A stretch of DNA of 64,000 bases from Nymphaea colorata. Taxonomy: Eukaryota > Streptophyta > Magnoliopsida > Nymphaeales > Nymphaeaceae. The notes under the pieces are model-generated. The model saw nothing but the letters and a program-made list of their open reading frames with translations. It was not told the origin of the DNA and made no database searches. How positions within the stretch are numbered: the stretch's first letter is position 1; each line of letters opens with the position of its first letter. This document shows positions 1 through 11,300 of this stretch, piece after piece. Made by a program: the position numbers and the translations under genes. The stretch lies in assembly GCF_008831285.2 (NCBI RefSeq), contig NC_045142.1, forward strand, positions 25,247,876 through 25,311,875, given 5' to 3'.

Positions 1-140
1 TAAAACAAAATTTACATGTAATTTTTTTTTTTTTTAAAGTGGGGCACCCTATTTTCGCCATCACACGTGAAAGTGACCTCAAATCAAACAAGAGACTTTG
101 CCATCAAGATAGATCAACTAGAGAAGAAATAGAATCTCAC

Positions 141-922
141 CAAACAGTTGGAGGTCGCCGTCTTTCAATGCCGGGATCTGGCCGAATGGCTGTCGGAAAA
201 AATGAAAAAAGAAAGAGTTAAGAGAGAAACATATATGGACAAAGTTTCCTTATAAAAATCCTATACCAATCATAAAAAATTGTTAATATAAATTGTTAAT
301 ATGTGGATGAAGACATATATGGACGAAGAAAGGGAAGGGGAATGCTGGGCTGGCCGAATTTACATAAATGACCCGGGCCATTTCTACGAAAGACATAACG
401 AAAATTCGCCTGAGAGGACGAAATTGGAAAAGTGAAAAGTTGGTTTTCATTTCTCTTGTCCTTCCGACCTTCGGGGGTCAAAAAAATCAAACCACGACTG
501 CTTCTCTCCTTCTGTAAACCCTTTCTTGTGTTTGAGACCGTGTTTGATGAGGTCAACATCTAAGACAAAAAGGTTGCGGCAAAATTTTTGAAAGACGAAA
601 GACGAAAAACGAAAAAGGCTTTCAGGGCACTGCTTGACGGAGAATGTCAAGAGACATCTTCCATCGTGTTTGAATGAGAAGTGTGCAATCAAGTCAGAAG
701 GTTAGATGCTCTCCTCCTTCACCCAAATTGGCAAATACATTAAAAAGGAAAGAAAAAAAGTTATTGCGCACATACATTGAGGGCGAGGAAAGAGGGCTGC
801 TTGTGTTGCCCGGCGCGGACATTGATAGGGACGAGCTCATAGTCAAGGCCCTTCTCGGCAAGTAAGGCGAGCACCGTAGCTGTGCATGGGGACATGGGCA
901 TGCCATAGACCTTGAGACCCAT
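141..922 (-). CDS. GSTF: Phi-class glutathione S-transferase, 5' two exons (partial)
   Basis: This is the start of a cytosolic phi-class glutathione transferase, an enzyme that conjugates glutathione to electrophiles such as herbicides and lipid peroxides. Exon 1 is 776-922 and encodes 49 residues from MGLKVYGMPMSP. Exon 2 is 141-189 (49 nt) and begins PFGQIPALKDGDLQLF. The exon 1 donor is AAT|GTATGT and exon 2 follows a pyrimidine-rich CCGACAG acceptor. Exon 2 ends G|GTGAGA in phase 1, as expected before the usual ESR codons of exon 3. The 49-codon then 49-nt exon pattern is the known structure of plant phi GSTs. Visible glutathione-site residues are Ser11 (likely catalytic), His40-Lys41 and Gln53-Ile54-Pro55. 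Exon 3, with the rest of the G-site and the helical C-terminal domain, would lie left of position 1. Family assignment is strong; the individual member cannot be named. Confidence 0.9.
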
Positions 923-1028
923 CTTCTTCCTCCTTTTCTCTCTTCCTGCTTCTCTTTCTCTCTCTTGCTAAGCTAAGCTGAAGCTTTCTTAACTAAGAAT
1001 GCGACTCCCTTCCTATCTCGGGCATGGA

Positions 1029-1035
1029 ATTTATA
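1029..1035 (-). promoter_or_regulatory. TATA box of the GSTF gene
   Basis: The minus strand reads CTCTATAAATTCC here, a good TATA box 107 bases upstream of the GSTF start codon. Transcription would then start near position 1000, giving a short leader rich in GA/CT. No ATG occurs on the minus strand between about 1000 and 922 before the annotated start. Confidence 0.6.
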
Positions 1036-2554
1036 GAGATTTTAGAGAGAGAAAGTTAGAGAGAGAAAGGTGTGAACGGCACAAAATGCTCATCCAGAGC
1101 CAGCTCAAAGTCAACCAGATTCTGGAACTCAACTGGGCACCAGATCTTAATCACAGTTTCACATGCAAGAGATATATATTATTATTTTATATATTTTCTA
1201 AAAACAAACTTTTCATTCAAATGCAAGCGTTTTCTAGAAAAATACTCCTATGACCTAAGATTTTACCTAAAACTCAATGTTGACCTGATTGTATTTCAAC
1301 CTTTGGAAGTCAGTTTAAGTCCTTGATAGGCTGTTTCATAAATTTAACTATTGTTAGTGGTCTAATAATTTAAAAGAGTTGGAAATTTTCATTTTTGGGC
1401 CTACACTTTGCCCACAATTCTAACAGGAAGCTACCTTTTGTTCTTTCCTTAGAAGAAAAAAAAAAAGGGAAACACATCCAATGAAAATTATGCAATAAGT
1501 TTTGAAGTGAATTTTAGTTCATTTGAAAAGATTAACAAGCACTCGCCGTGTTGATTTGCTTTCGCAGTTACCATCCATAAGTAGATTGAGTTCTTATCAT
1601 TGATAGTTCGCTTGATTGTTTTTGTGAAAAACGTAATTTGTTTTGAAAAATCACAAGACAATGGTGCTTTGAATCAAATTATAGAAAAAAGAAGGCAGTA
1701 AAATGGAAATTTTTCTTCACAAAACAAATAAATGACTGCTGCATTTTGAAACAAAGTTCATAGAGAACTTTGCACACACTTCTTGAGCATGAAATTGTCT
1801 TCATCCATGTATTGGTCGGCTTCGATGAACATTTGGTCTCTGGACCACTAAGCTTTTTTTTCTTTTTTTTTGAAAACGAACCACCTTTTAAAATATTAGG
1901 CAAGATGAGGACCTTTGAGTCACATTTCTGAAAAAAATGAAAATGAAAAATGGAAATGAAATAAAATAAAATAAAACAACTCTTTCACTAGCATTGATGA
2001 GGGACGCTAGGGTTGGGTAGTTGGGTGAATTAAAAGAATGGTTATGGGGCTGAAACCACCATGTGATCTAATTTATTGTAGACCTCAATCTCCCTGTGAA
2101 AATCCTTTTTCTTTTTCTCTATGACTTTTCCTCGATTTACGTGAAATTGCATAAATACGACACAGGACACGACATGAGTTCATAATGCAAATTTAGCCAA
2201 TAAAATGGAAAGGTACAACTTTTTAAAATTTTTGTAATGGAGAAATGATATTTCATGATTTTTTTTCTAATGTGTTAAGCACAGCTTGAAAATATTAATA
2301 AAATCTTGAGATGGGCCTTTTTAGCAAGCGGGCTCATGAAAAATAAATTCCGTACAGTTTGAAAAATTTGCATTTTAAAACATAATTATCTTGTACACTT
2401 GCTACAATTTAAATTAAAAAAAATAAAAGTTTTTATTTTTAAATAAAAAATAAAAGTTTTTATGCTTTTTTTTTGTTTTTAAATTAAAAACAAAAGTTTT
2501 TATGTTTTGTTCGGTTTTGAAAATATTTCGACGAAACCTTTCTTCTTTTCTCTT

Positions 2555-3230
2555 TAGAAGTCTAATACTGCTTTAAAATTTGGGTGAAGAATGAAACTCC
2601 TGTCAACTAGATATAGACAATCGACTTTTTAACCATTCAATCCAAAGTTGAAAACTTTCCTTTTTTTTCCCTTTTATGTTCCAAGTTCAATGCTGCTTCA
2701 AAACCTAAGTAGAGAATAATACACTTGTCAACTATACTATCATGCATTCATAATTAGCAATTTAACACTTATGGTTATTTGAACGGCCGGACTCTTATCA
2801 ACCCATGAGTCTGGAGGTTGAAACTTTTTTCTTTATCTTTTTACCCTCGAGGTTAAGTGCCGCTTCAAAATCTAGGTAGAGAATGATACACTTATCAACT
2901 ATACTAACAGACGGTCTGACTTCTATCGACCCATCAGTCCAGAGGTCGAAATTTTTTCCCTTTTACTTTTACCTCAAGGTTCACTAACGCTTCAAAATCT
3001 GAGTAGAGAATGATACACCTATCAACTATGTTATCGTGTATTCATAATTAGCAATTTAAAAGAACGATACATATTTTGTTTTGAGAGACGGCCGCACTTT
3101 TATCGACCCATCAGAGGTCAAAACTTTTATTTTATTCCTTTTTACCCTCGCCCCTTCAAAATCGAGGTAGAGAATGATATACCTGTCAACTATACTATCA
3201 TGCATTTATAATTTGACAATTTTAAATAAT
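2555..3230. repeat. Degenerate tandem repeat array, five units
   Basis: Five diverged copies share a core of the type GCTTCAAAATCTAGGTAGAG followed by AATGATACACTTATCAACTA. Cores begin near 2571, 2692, 2862, 2988 and 3151, with spacing of about 120-170 bp. Some copies also share a following block near ATTCATAATTAGCAATTT and a preceding GACCCATCAGTC/GAGGTCGAAA block. No coding capacity is seen. Confidence 0.7.
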
Positions 3231-3574
3231 GACACTAACGTTATATTAAAATGCCGTGTCACTGTGAATAGCAAAGTCTTCAAATTGCCAAAAGAGTGGA
3301 AATGCATTAAGAATTTTGTGCATCTAACTTGCCAGGTTAAAGAATTTTTTATCGGAGTCAAAGTGAGCCATTTCGCTCCATCTCTCCTCAATCGATGGGG
3401 AATTAATTCGGCATATCCTGAAATCTTGTGCTTGTCTCCGCTCGAGTCTAATCTCCAGCAGACTTGAATAGCAAGAAAACTTTGTCTCGCTTTTTTTTTC
3501 TCAATTTAATATGAAATTGTGGGCTGCTTTATATTATTATTAAGTTTTTTTTTCTTTTAATTGTTTCACATCTT

Positions 3575-4140
3575 AGTCCAGAAGATGGTGACATGAAGAT
3601 GGCAGATTCGCCTTAGATTTTTTTTTACCTAAAATCAGGTCCAGATAAAGACCACGAGCAGGTCGAGTACTGACTGCAATTTTTCTCTTTTTTTTAAAGC
3701 AAAAATAAAGAAGAAGAAGAAAATTTTCATTTCATAAACAATTTTGGGTTATCTTATGATATAATCACAATATTATTGGTGTTAAATATGGCAATAATTA
3801 AGGGGATTTGGATCATTTGCACCCTTCATCATATTGGATTTGTCGGATATTCACATATTCAGAATAAATATAAATGATTCACAATCCAAATTTTAATTTG
3901 AATCCAACTTTTAAATAAACATCTGAATCCAAACTGCATCACAATATGTTACAAGAACATCAAACATGTGATATTGAAAATATGACATTATTACTGTTAG
4001 TACATTATATATTTTTTAATATCTAACATCTTAGTCAAGGAGAAGAAGAAGGTGATATATACGTGGAAGATTCGCCTTAGATTTGACATAAAATTGTGTC
4101 CAAAAACAGATCAGGAGCAGGTCCAGACTGACCGCAAGTT
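3575..4140. repeat. Diverged direct repeat pair
   Basis: The block near 3575-3690 recurs near 4025-4140. Both begin CATCTTAGTC and share AGATTCGCCTTAGATTT and an AGACTGACCGCAA-like end, with an AT-rich spacer between them. This may be a remnant of an LTR pair or a local duplication; nothing in the spacer decides between these. Confidence 0.45.
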
Positions 4141-4606
4141 GGTTAAAGAAGCGAACGTGGTGATCGAACATTTTCGAGCTTCTATATGCATTATTGTTAT
4201 ATTAATATATGTCCACATTATTATTAGTAGTTAAATAACCACAATAATGTATGTGAATGTCATAATCTCTTTCAAATTGGTTAATTTTCTTTCTAATAAA
4301 TGCCGACATAATGCGAAATTAAAGGATAAGCCAGATCCATATGTGGCCATCAAACTTTAACTTGAATTACATTCAAAGAAGTTCGGGCTATTGAGTAAGT
4401 GTTTTAAAAATCTTTGGGATTTGAGAAGGTACGTTCATATCAGTCCTCCTCTTATCTTAGATTTGACTTTGTTTTAAATTCCAAAAGGTAAAATAAAAAT
4501 TTTAGGTAAGATCCTTAGTTCGATAAACCATGAATTTAACTGTAGATCTTTTGCCATATTCAAAGCTTAGTGTAGGCCAGAAGTGAAAACATTTAGAAGG
4601 CCTTTG

Positions 4607-4634
4607 ATATATATATATATATATATATATATAT
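4607..4634. repeat. (AT)n microsatellite
   Basis: An uninterrupted alternating AT tract of about 28 bp in intergenic DNA. Confidence 0.9.
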
Positions 4635-7600
4635 GGACTAAAAACATTGGCATATGCAACACTCAATTTAAAAAATAAAATATATTGTATGAGTATCAAT
4701 ATCCCGAAACAATTCTCGACCCTTAAAAACAAGGAGAAAGAGGATTGGCTTTCGACTCTTGGTACCACCTACAATATTCTTGCTTTTATAAAAAAAATGA
4801 TTGTTACAACATCACACATTATATTTTCATCTTTCAAAAATTTAAAAATATTGTACCAGCATTTTATTTTACGCCTATGTACATTTTTCAAAATTTATTA
4901 ATTTTTTGCTTGGATGGCGAATTTTCTTATTTTAATTTATAAACTAGACATGAATTAAACGAAGATATTACTTACCTATAGAAAAGATTGTGCCATAAAT
5001 GAGATGAGACGTAACGGTCAGATAACTTTCGACGGCAATTCCTCACGTCTTGATTGTCACTCGTCGATGCTCTCGCCACTAGTGGTGGAGAGCGGGAACG
5101 GAATGAAGGCCGGCTTAAGTTGCGGCCACGGTGGGTCCCGTAGGCAAAAGCTTTCGTATGCAGTGACGCCATCGGCGGAGTCCTCATTCAATTCTAATTA
5201 GTGGACCTTTCACCCAAGGTCAGTCGTCCGAAAAGAAAATATCCAACTGGGTCCGCTGCTTTTGTCAATTTTCTGGGTAGTGAAAATGGTTTTTTTTTTA
5301 ATATTACGTAAACCGTCTCCAAAAAGTGATTTTTGCCTTGGTTTAACCCTCGGGCCTGCAGGAAACTTGGTTAAAAAAAATAAACAAAATAAAAATTTAC
5401 ATGTAAATTTTAAAAATTTTCAGTTTTGTGTTATATAAAAATTTTAAGACACTGTAAAAATCTGGAAAATTTTAATTCGACTCCCTCGTTTTTAGCTCCT
5501 CCTTAGATTGAGCTCAAGGTTATCATAATGTTTATTTGAAAGCCAAAGCCTCCATAAGTTCTCTGGTCTCCAAAAATTTAAGGTTAGGCCGATGTTTAGG
5601 CCAAAAGAAAAGCATTTCCTTGGTTCAAGGCTCTATTTCCTTTGGGAGTATTAAAAAAATTGCGGGCTAATAAAGCGGACGAAAAGTCTTTTCCCTTGAA
5701 GTTTTAACGCACTCCCTCCACCAACCATGCCTCCTCTTCTCTTTGTTACACACCAGGTTTTCAAAACATGTAAACTAATATAATAAACACAGACGCTACC
5801 GTATAAGTAGGTCTGAGAAAAATCGTGTAAACTATTTGTATTAGCATTCTAGTGTACATATATGTGTGTGTGAGAGAAAGAGAGAGAGAATTCAAATCCA
5901 CCCGATGCGAGATGGTTAAAAATTAAGATTTTTTCGCTAAAAAGCAGTTGCTATAAAAACAATAGGGATAACTTATGGTGCATCAAAGATTCATAGTGCT
6001 TTTATTGATGGTCTATAATGTTTCAACAATATAATTTTAACCATTTAATGCACAAGAGAGTTGGCGCAATGGATAGGATGTGGGTTGGTATGCAAGCAAC
6101 TTCTGTTTTTGGAATGATCGGGACACCAAATTTTTATATTGCAAAATGAGGGCACCAATGTGCAAGTTAAAACATAGTAGGGGTGCTTGAGGCATCCAAA
6201 ACAGATCATGCACCCCAGAGAGAGGAGGAGTTGAGTAGGAGCTTTGCTCTTCAGCAAATGGTAATTTTTAATCATTTTTTATGGTACTTGGATAGTGATT
6301 TTTTTTTTTAACATCCCACATCCACATATTTAAATTCTCTTTTATATTTATATCTTTTTAAAGTTGGGCTTTGCTTACCTGGTACACTTTTATGTTTTCT
6401 TTAGGACCCATTTGTATTTCACAAGGAAAACATAAATGGGGTATTCATATAAATGACCCTCCCTTATATTTTATAAAAGTGGGACTAGTCTCTTATAAAC
6501 TTCAGGTTGTGTTTTGATAGCTTCTTTTTAGATCTTAAGCTGAATAAAAAAGTGTGTTTTGAGTTATCCTCATATCATGGATTTTAAATTCATGTATATA
6601 TTAAAAACCATGAATTTAAGGTCGGATGTGAGGCAGGTCTGGCCTTAAATCCATAGATTTAAGATCCTAAGACCTCAAATATGCGGTGAAACGAACATAT
6701 CTTCCTAAAGTGCAGGATGTGGTTACTGAGCAGGAACCACCGACATCCTCTAATTTCATGGAACATTAGGGGGTAAGTGAAGAGGTATGCGAGATTAGAG
6801 TTCAGTCAGATGCTCCTGAATGTCATGCAGGATTGCTTTTTCATTACGGATTTTATGTTCTCTCAAGTCAATTTTGAAAGATGAAAGAGATCCTGAAGGC
6901 AGTTTATGTTTGCAGAGAATGGTTTGCATGGTGGTGGTGGTCATGTTCAAAGTTTTGCAGGATGAGATCCTACAAAAGTTCGTGCTTCTGTGGTCATCTC
7001 TACTACAAAGGGTTGTGTAGAACCTTCGGTTTTCATCTGTGCATTAGGGTTTTTATGTGGTGCATTAGGATGAAATACTTCTCCCACTCACCCTAAAAGC
7101 CATTGTTAATTTTGAAATATTGTTTACGTGGGTTGCCGAAAGTGATGTGTATTGCTATTCTATCGAATTTGAGAGGGAGATCCGAGGCTTTGAGTCAGCT
7201 GAGCAATATTTTTGACCGGCAACAAGGGTCACATGAAGAAGAAACAATCAGAGTGAAACCATCAAAAAACCAGTTCGTAAATCAAAGAAGTGGGGCAGCC
7301 AATTTGATGAACCAGCTGATTTATCTGCAAAAGAATAATAATAATACATTAATAACCATTCAAAATAAAATAAAATATATATAGTAATCTGAATTGAAAA
7401 ATAAAATATCTTTTAAATAGTTATACGATACCATAGTGCAGGCAAAACAAACGCCATTTTCCCCGTCTCCAAGAGAAAGTCCTTTCCCATGAGCTGGAAC
7501 ACAAGGTCATTTTCCATGTGAAAGAAGGTGAGCACCTCGCTCTCTCTCTATCTCTGTGTTTTCCATACGAGAGAGAGAGAGAGAGTATTTGACACGAAAA

Positions 7601-7776
7601 CTGGCGTCCTCGCCAGAGACGACCAGGAAACGATGTTGAAATTATAGTTATGAAACGGAAAGAGAAAAGAGAGCATTGTTCTCAGGACGCGTGGCTTGCA
7701 AGTTCAGTAAATTAATAACGTCCACGCTGAAGAAACACCAGTCCGTGATCTGAGGAATTTGCAAGTTCCACATCTT

Positions 7777-7868
7777 TTGAAAAGAAAATAGTAGTAACAA
7801 GAACGATAAGGTCCTTATCGAATTGAAAAGAAAATAGTAGTAACAAGAACGATAAGGTCCTTATCGAA
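7777..7868. repeat. Perfect 46-bp tandem pair carrying a palindrome
   Basis: Two identical 46-bp units lie head to tail (7777-7822 and 7823-7868). Each contains CGATAAGGTCCTTATCG, an inverted repeat of two 8-base arms around one central base. Because the units are identical, the duplication is probably recent. Confidence 0.9.
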
Positions 7869-7929
7869 GAAGCGTGGAACAGAAACTCGTTCTTGAAAAC
7901 AAATTCTGAAAGGAGACGCCAGAACGCAA

Positions 7930-8054
7930 TGATAAGCTAATCAAGCACATGCTGAAGCAGACCTTGAGTTTGACCTAATTTAAACCTGTTGAAACAGGAA
8001 ACAGTATCACGACTTATGCGAAACATGACAATCGGAGTACTGATTAGCTTATCA
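7930..8054. repeat. 14-bp perfect inverted repeat (small foldback)
   Basis: TGATAAGCTAATCA at 7930-7943 is perfectly complementary to TGATTAGCTTATCA at 8041-8054, with a 97-nt loop that holds a smaller CCTGTT/AACAGG hairpin. No target-site duplication is visible outside the arms, so a MITE identity is not supported. It lies about 300-425 bases past the ATG18 stop codon and could be in or near its 3'UTR. Confidence 0.6.
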
Positions 8055-8353
8055 TCGGATTAAATGCACTCGAACGAAGAAAAATTGAATAGAGTTGTTA
8101 GGATTCTTAGAAATCGGGAACTAGTTTCCACCATTAAAACAATTCAGACAGACTTTGTAAATGGTCAGGCAATTAAGCCAACCAGCGTTCCCAACAAAAG
8201 CAGAGTGCTGCCATAGTCGGCATATTTACAGATGCAGTCTGTTATATTATGATTCAAAGGGCCTATTTACAGCCATATACAGAAACTATTAAGCTAGACA
8301 TTATGTTACAATTAGTCCTCGGAGGGACAGTATGAATGTGCCTTTAGGCTCCA

Positions 8354-11300
8354 CTAGGAATCTTCTCCTTTCAGAAAGTTGTGGAACTCCATTTGAAGCA
8401 TTTCCCCACCAGTAGATGGATCAAATTGGCATCTATAAAAGCTGCATATAAACATAATCCCATCAGAAAAGATATAGAAAGTTCATCAGAAGATCAGCTA
8501 TTCTATCTCTCATGTTGTTCACTTGCTCATTGCTCGAGCTTTTATTACGTGGGATTAATAAGCTCGCACTTATGTTGCTCACTTGATAAAGTTCCTTGAG
8601 GTTATTTATTCATTCAGAAATGTTGTTAATTTAGAAACCAAAGATTGGCTAGCAAACCCTTCCCATCTTCACAAGAACATAATATACATACATGTGCTAG
8701 CACAAGTATTACCATTTCCCCCCATATCTGTACATCTGTGCTTGTGTCCGTGTGTGTGGCTGCAAGAATTGCTCCATCCTATCACTATGATTATTTCATA
8801 AAAGAATAGATCATAGGTTTCCCCCTTTCTATTTTCCACCAGGACAAGGTCTCAAGCTCAAACCCAACCTAGAATGAATCAATTGAGTAATTGGTAGTTA
8901 TTTACCTTCCATCAAAACCAAGAACCATTATAGTGTTCTTCTGGTGCCCAAAAGCCACTATGCACTTAGATCCTTCTGGTAAGCGGAACTGAGCAACAGA
9001 CCATTCTGAATTAAAATACCTAGGCAACACGCCTGAAGAAGAACATTAAATATTTAGGAAGAGCACAACTTTACAAGAAGCAATGTTTGAAAAAAAAAAT
9101 AACTACACCATCATTAGGCAAAGCACCAAAGACAAAGTAATAACGTTAAGAACTCAGGGAACCAGAAGCTGAATAGAAGTATATACGAGGTTCTACTTCA
9201 TATTCTTGTTACATCAAAATAATAATACAATTATAATTTAGCATCAAAGCTATTTCCTAAAGATCAAAAGCACATTGAGACACTTTTGAAAAACATTTTT
9301 AGTGAAAGGCCCAAGAACATTTCTTGACTATCAAGAAAAGTCGTGGACCCATGGTAAAGTATTGGGAAGGAACCAGTAGTGGAAAGAAGGATACTAAAAA
9401 GAGATCAGAAACAACTAGAGCCACAAATGACCAATAATAAAGAAGCATGTCTACTAGTGCTCCAACTGAAATCAACAAATCATAACCAAACTTCAGTGAA
9501 AGAACAAAAATCATTGAGAAAAATTATAAATCTTCTAGAAAGGGAAAAACAGATCAACTGGCTAGTAGAAGACTGAGTCAACTACCCTTCAACCATCTAT
9601 TACACTTCAGAGAACTTTGTCCCCATGTTTTGGGATAGGTTGAAGAACTGCCAAAATCTGCAAAAATTACAGAACAAAAAGATATGACCTTACCCCTAAT
9701 AAATGAAAGGGATGAAGCAAGATTGTGACCAGTAGTTGGAACAGGACTAACATCAGGCTTCGGAACGGGCATATTTTCCTGCTCCTGTGGTCCTTGATTA
9801 ATTTTGACGCTAAAAACATGAACTGTTCCCTTGTCGCTGGATACTGCAAGCCATTTTGCTGTAGAAGAAAATGCCAGACTGTATATGTCGGCCCGATCTG
9901 CACCTCTTCGAACCTTCATTGAGATAAGTCTATCAGAATCTCAAGTACAAAGGAACTTCAATGATCAAGTTTGGATCGGACCAGCTGTCTCTGTGGCTAT
10001 ACATTAACAAATAAGAAGACCAACAGAAGGGGGACAACAACCAAAATATGTGTAGGGAAATAATCAGCCAGAAGATTGGACAGACGCAGACATCCGAATG
10101 CATTTGCCTCAGTCCACATGTTCATGTGTGGAGAAAAAGGAAGGGGTGGAGAGAGAGGAAATTCTGTCATTAGTTGAAAAACAGTGCATAAACACAGGTA
10201 TCTAACCATGACTTGCATTGGCAAAAAAATTCACTACTTTCATAAGACAAGGAGAAGATTGAGCTAAATTGGTTATGTTATAACATTTAATGAACTGCTT
10301 TCACTCAGCAGTTGAAATATGAAAACTTAAAAGGGCCAGATCAAGCGCAAATATATATCATTAAAATAAACAAGCATAAATATAAAAAGTTAAACACCAG
10401 GATTATTGACTTTTCATTCCAGATCCATCTTTGTCTAGGGCATAATGGCTTTCATCCAGTCACTGATCATTGCCTAAATTAAAGGACTGACATGGATGAA
10501 ATAAAATCTAACATTATGAAGTCTAGAATCTAGATCTTGTCTGATTGAAATCCAATTTGACCATAGTAGAATCTTAGGAGGGCGGTGTATTAAATCCAAA
10601 TGGATCACCAAAATACTAGGTAGTGGGTACTCAAAGTTTATTTAAACGTAAAGAGTAGGGCATAAGATACACCTCAGCAATTATTATGCCCAAAATTAGA
10701 AAATTAAAAAAAAAACATAATTATTGCTTAGGTTATCACAAAAACCTTACGGCCTTACGGGGCATTGCACATAAAATTTTGAGAAAATGTTTCACAATCA
10801 TAAAAATATTATAAGATTAACAAGGTAACATTTACATGTTTTAGTGCATGCCTATGTTTGGTGCATTGTGTTGAAACATTCATAACCTTCTTCTGGAGCG
10901 GGTGTATCACATAGCTTATTGTTCTGCAAGTCCAGTTAAAAGATGAGGTATATACATTTCACTAAAACTGCTCAAATTCCATATCATAAACCATTTAATT
11001 TGGCATGAATCAGCATGATTCTGAAAGATTAAATGAGACGTGCCTGAAGATTAAGTGTCCAAGCAGCACAACAAGCAACAGGCCCCAACTAGAAAGCATA
11101 ATACAGAAAAGCCTTCGTGTGAAAACCATCCAATTGAAAGTTCTAGTTCCAAGTTCAAGTAGCCATCTCATGTATTAATATCAGAATCATAATGACTCCA
11201 AGAGTTCCAGCAAGAACAGTCTGATCATTATAAATAGTATGCACTGAATGGGCTTATTTTTTTTTATAAGTGCATGATCAAACGTCTACTACTTCAGAGA

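Larger units (their letters stand above)
1040..8350. other. AT-rich intergenic region
   Basis: No gene could be supported here. The stretch is AT-rich with homopolymer runs. It holds a degenerate tandem repeat array (2555-3230), a diverged pair of about 115-bp direct repeats (near 3575-3690 and 4025-4140), an (AT)n tract (4607-4634), a 46-bp perfect tandem pair (7777-7868) and a 14-bp perfect inverted repeat (7930-7943 with 8041-8054). The part from about 7400 to 8353 probably includes the 3'UTR and downstream region of the ATG18 gene. Short open frames near 5000-5200 and 6820-7380 show no recognisable domain. Confidence 0.7.

Noticed and set aside
4990-5200. GC-richer 65-71 codon frames on both strands
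   Set aside because: No domain, no splice signals joining it to neighbours, and both strands open equally.
6055-6085. TGGCGCAATGGATAGG, like a tRNA or SINE A box
   Set aside because: No B box, no cloverleaf and no tail were found downstream.
6820-7384. Several short plus-strand frames
   Set aside because: No recognisable domain and no consistent frame; may be an old transposon fragment but I cannot support that.
7930-8054. Inverted repeat as a MITE
   Set aside because: Arms are only 14 bp and there is no target-site duplication.
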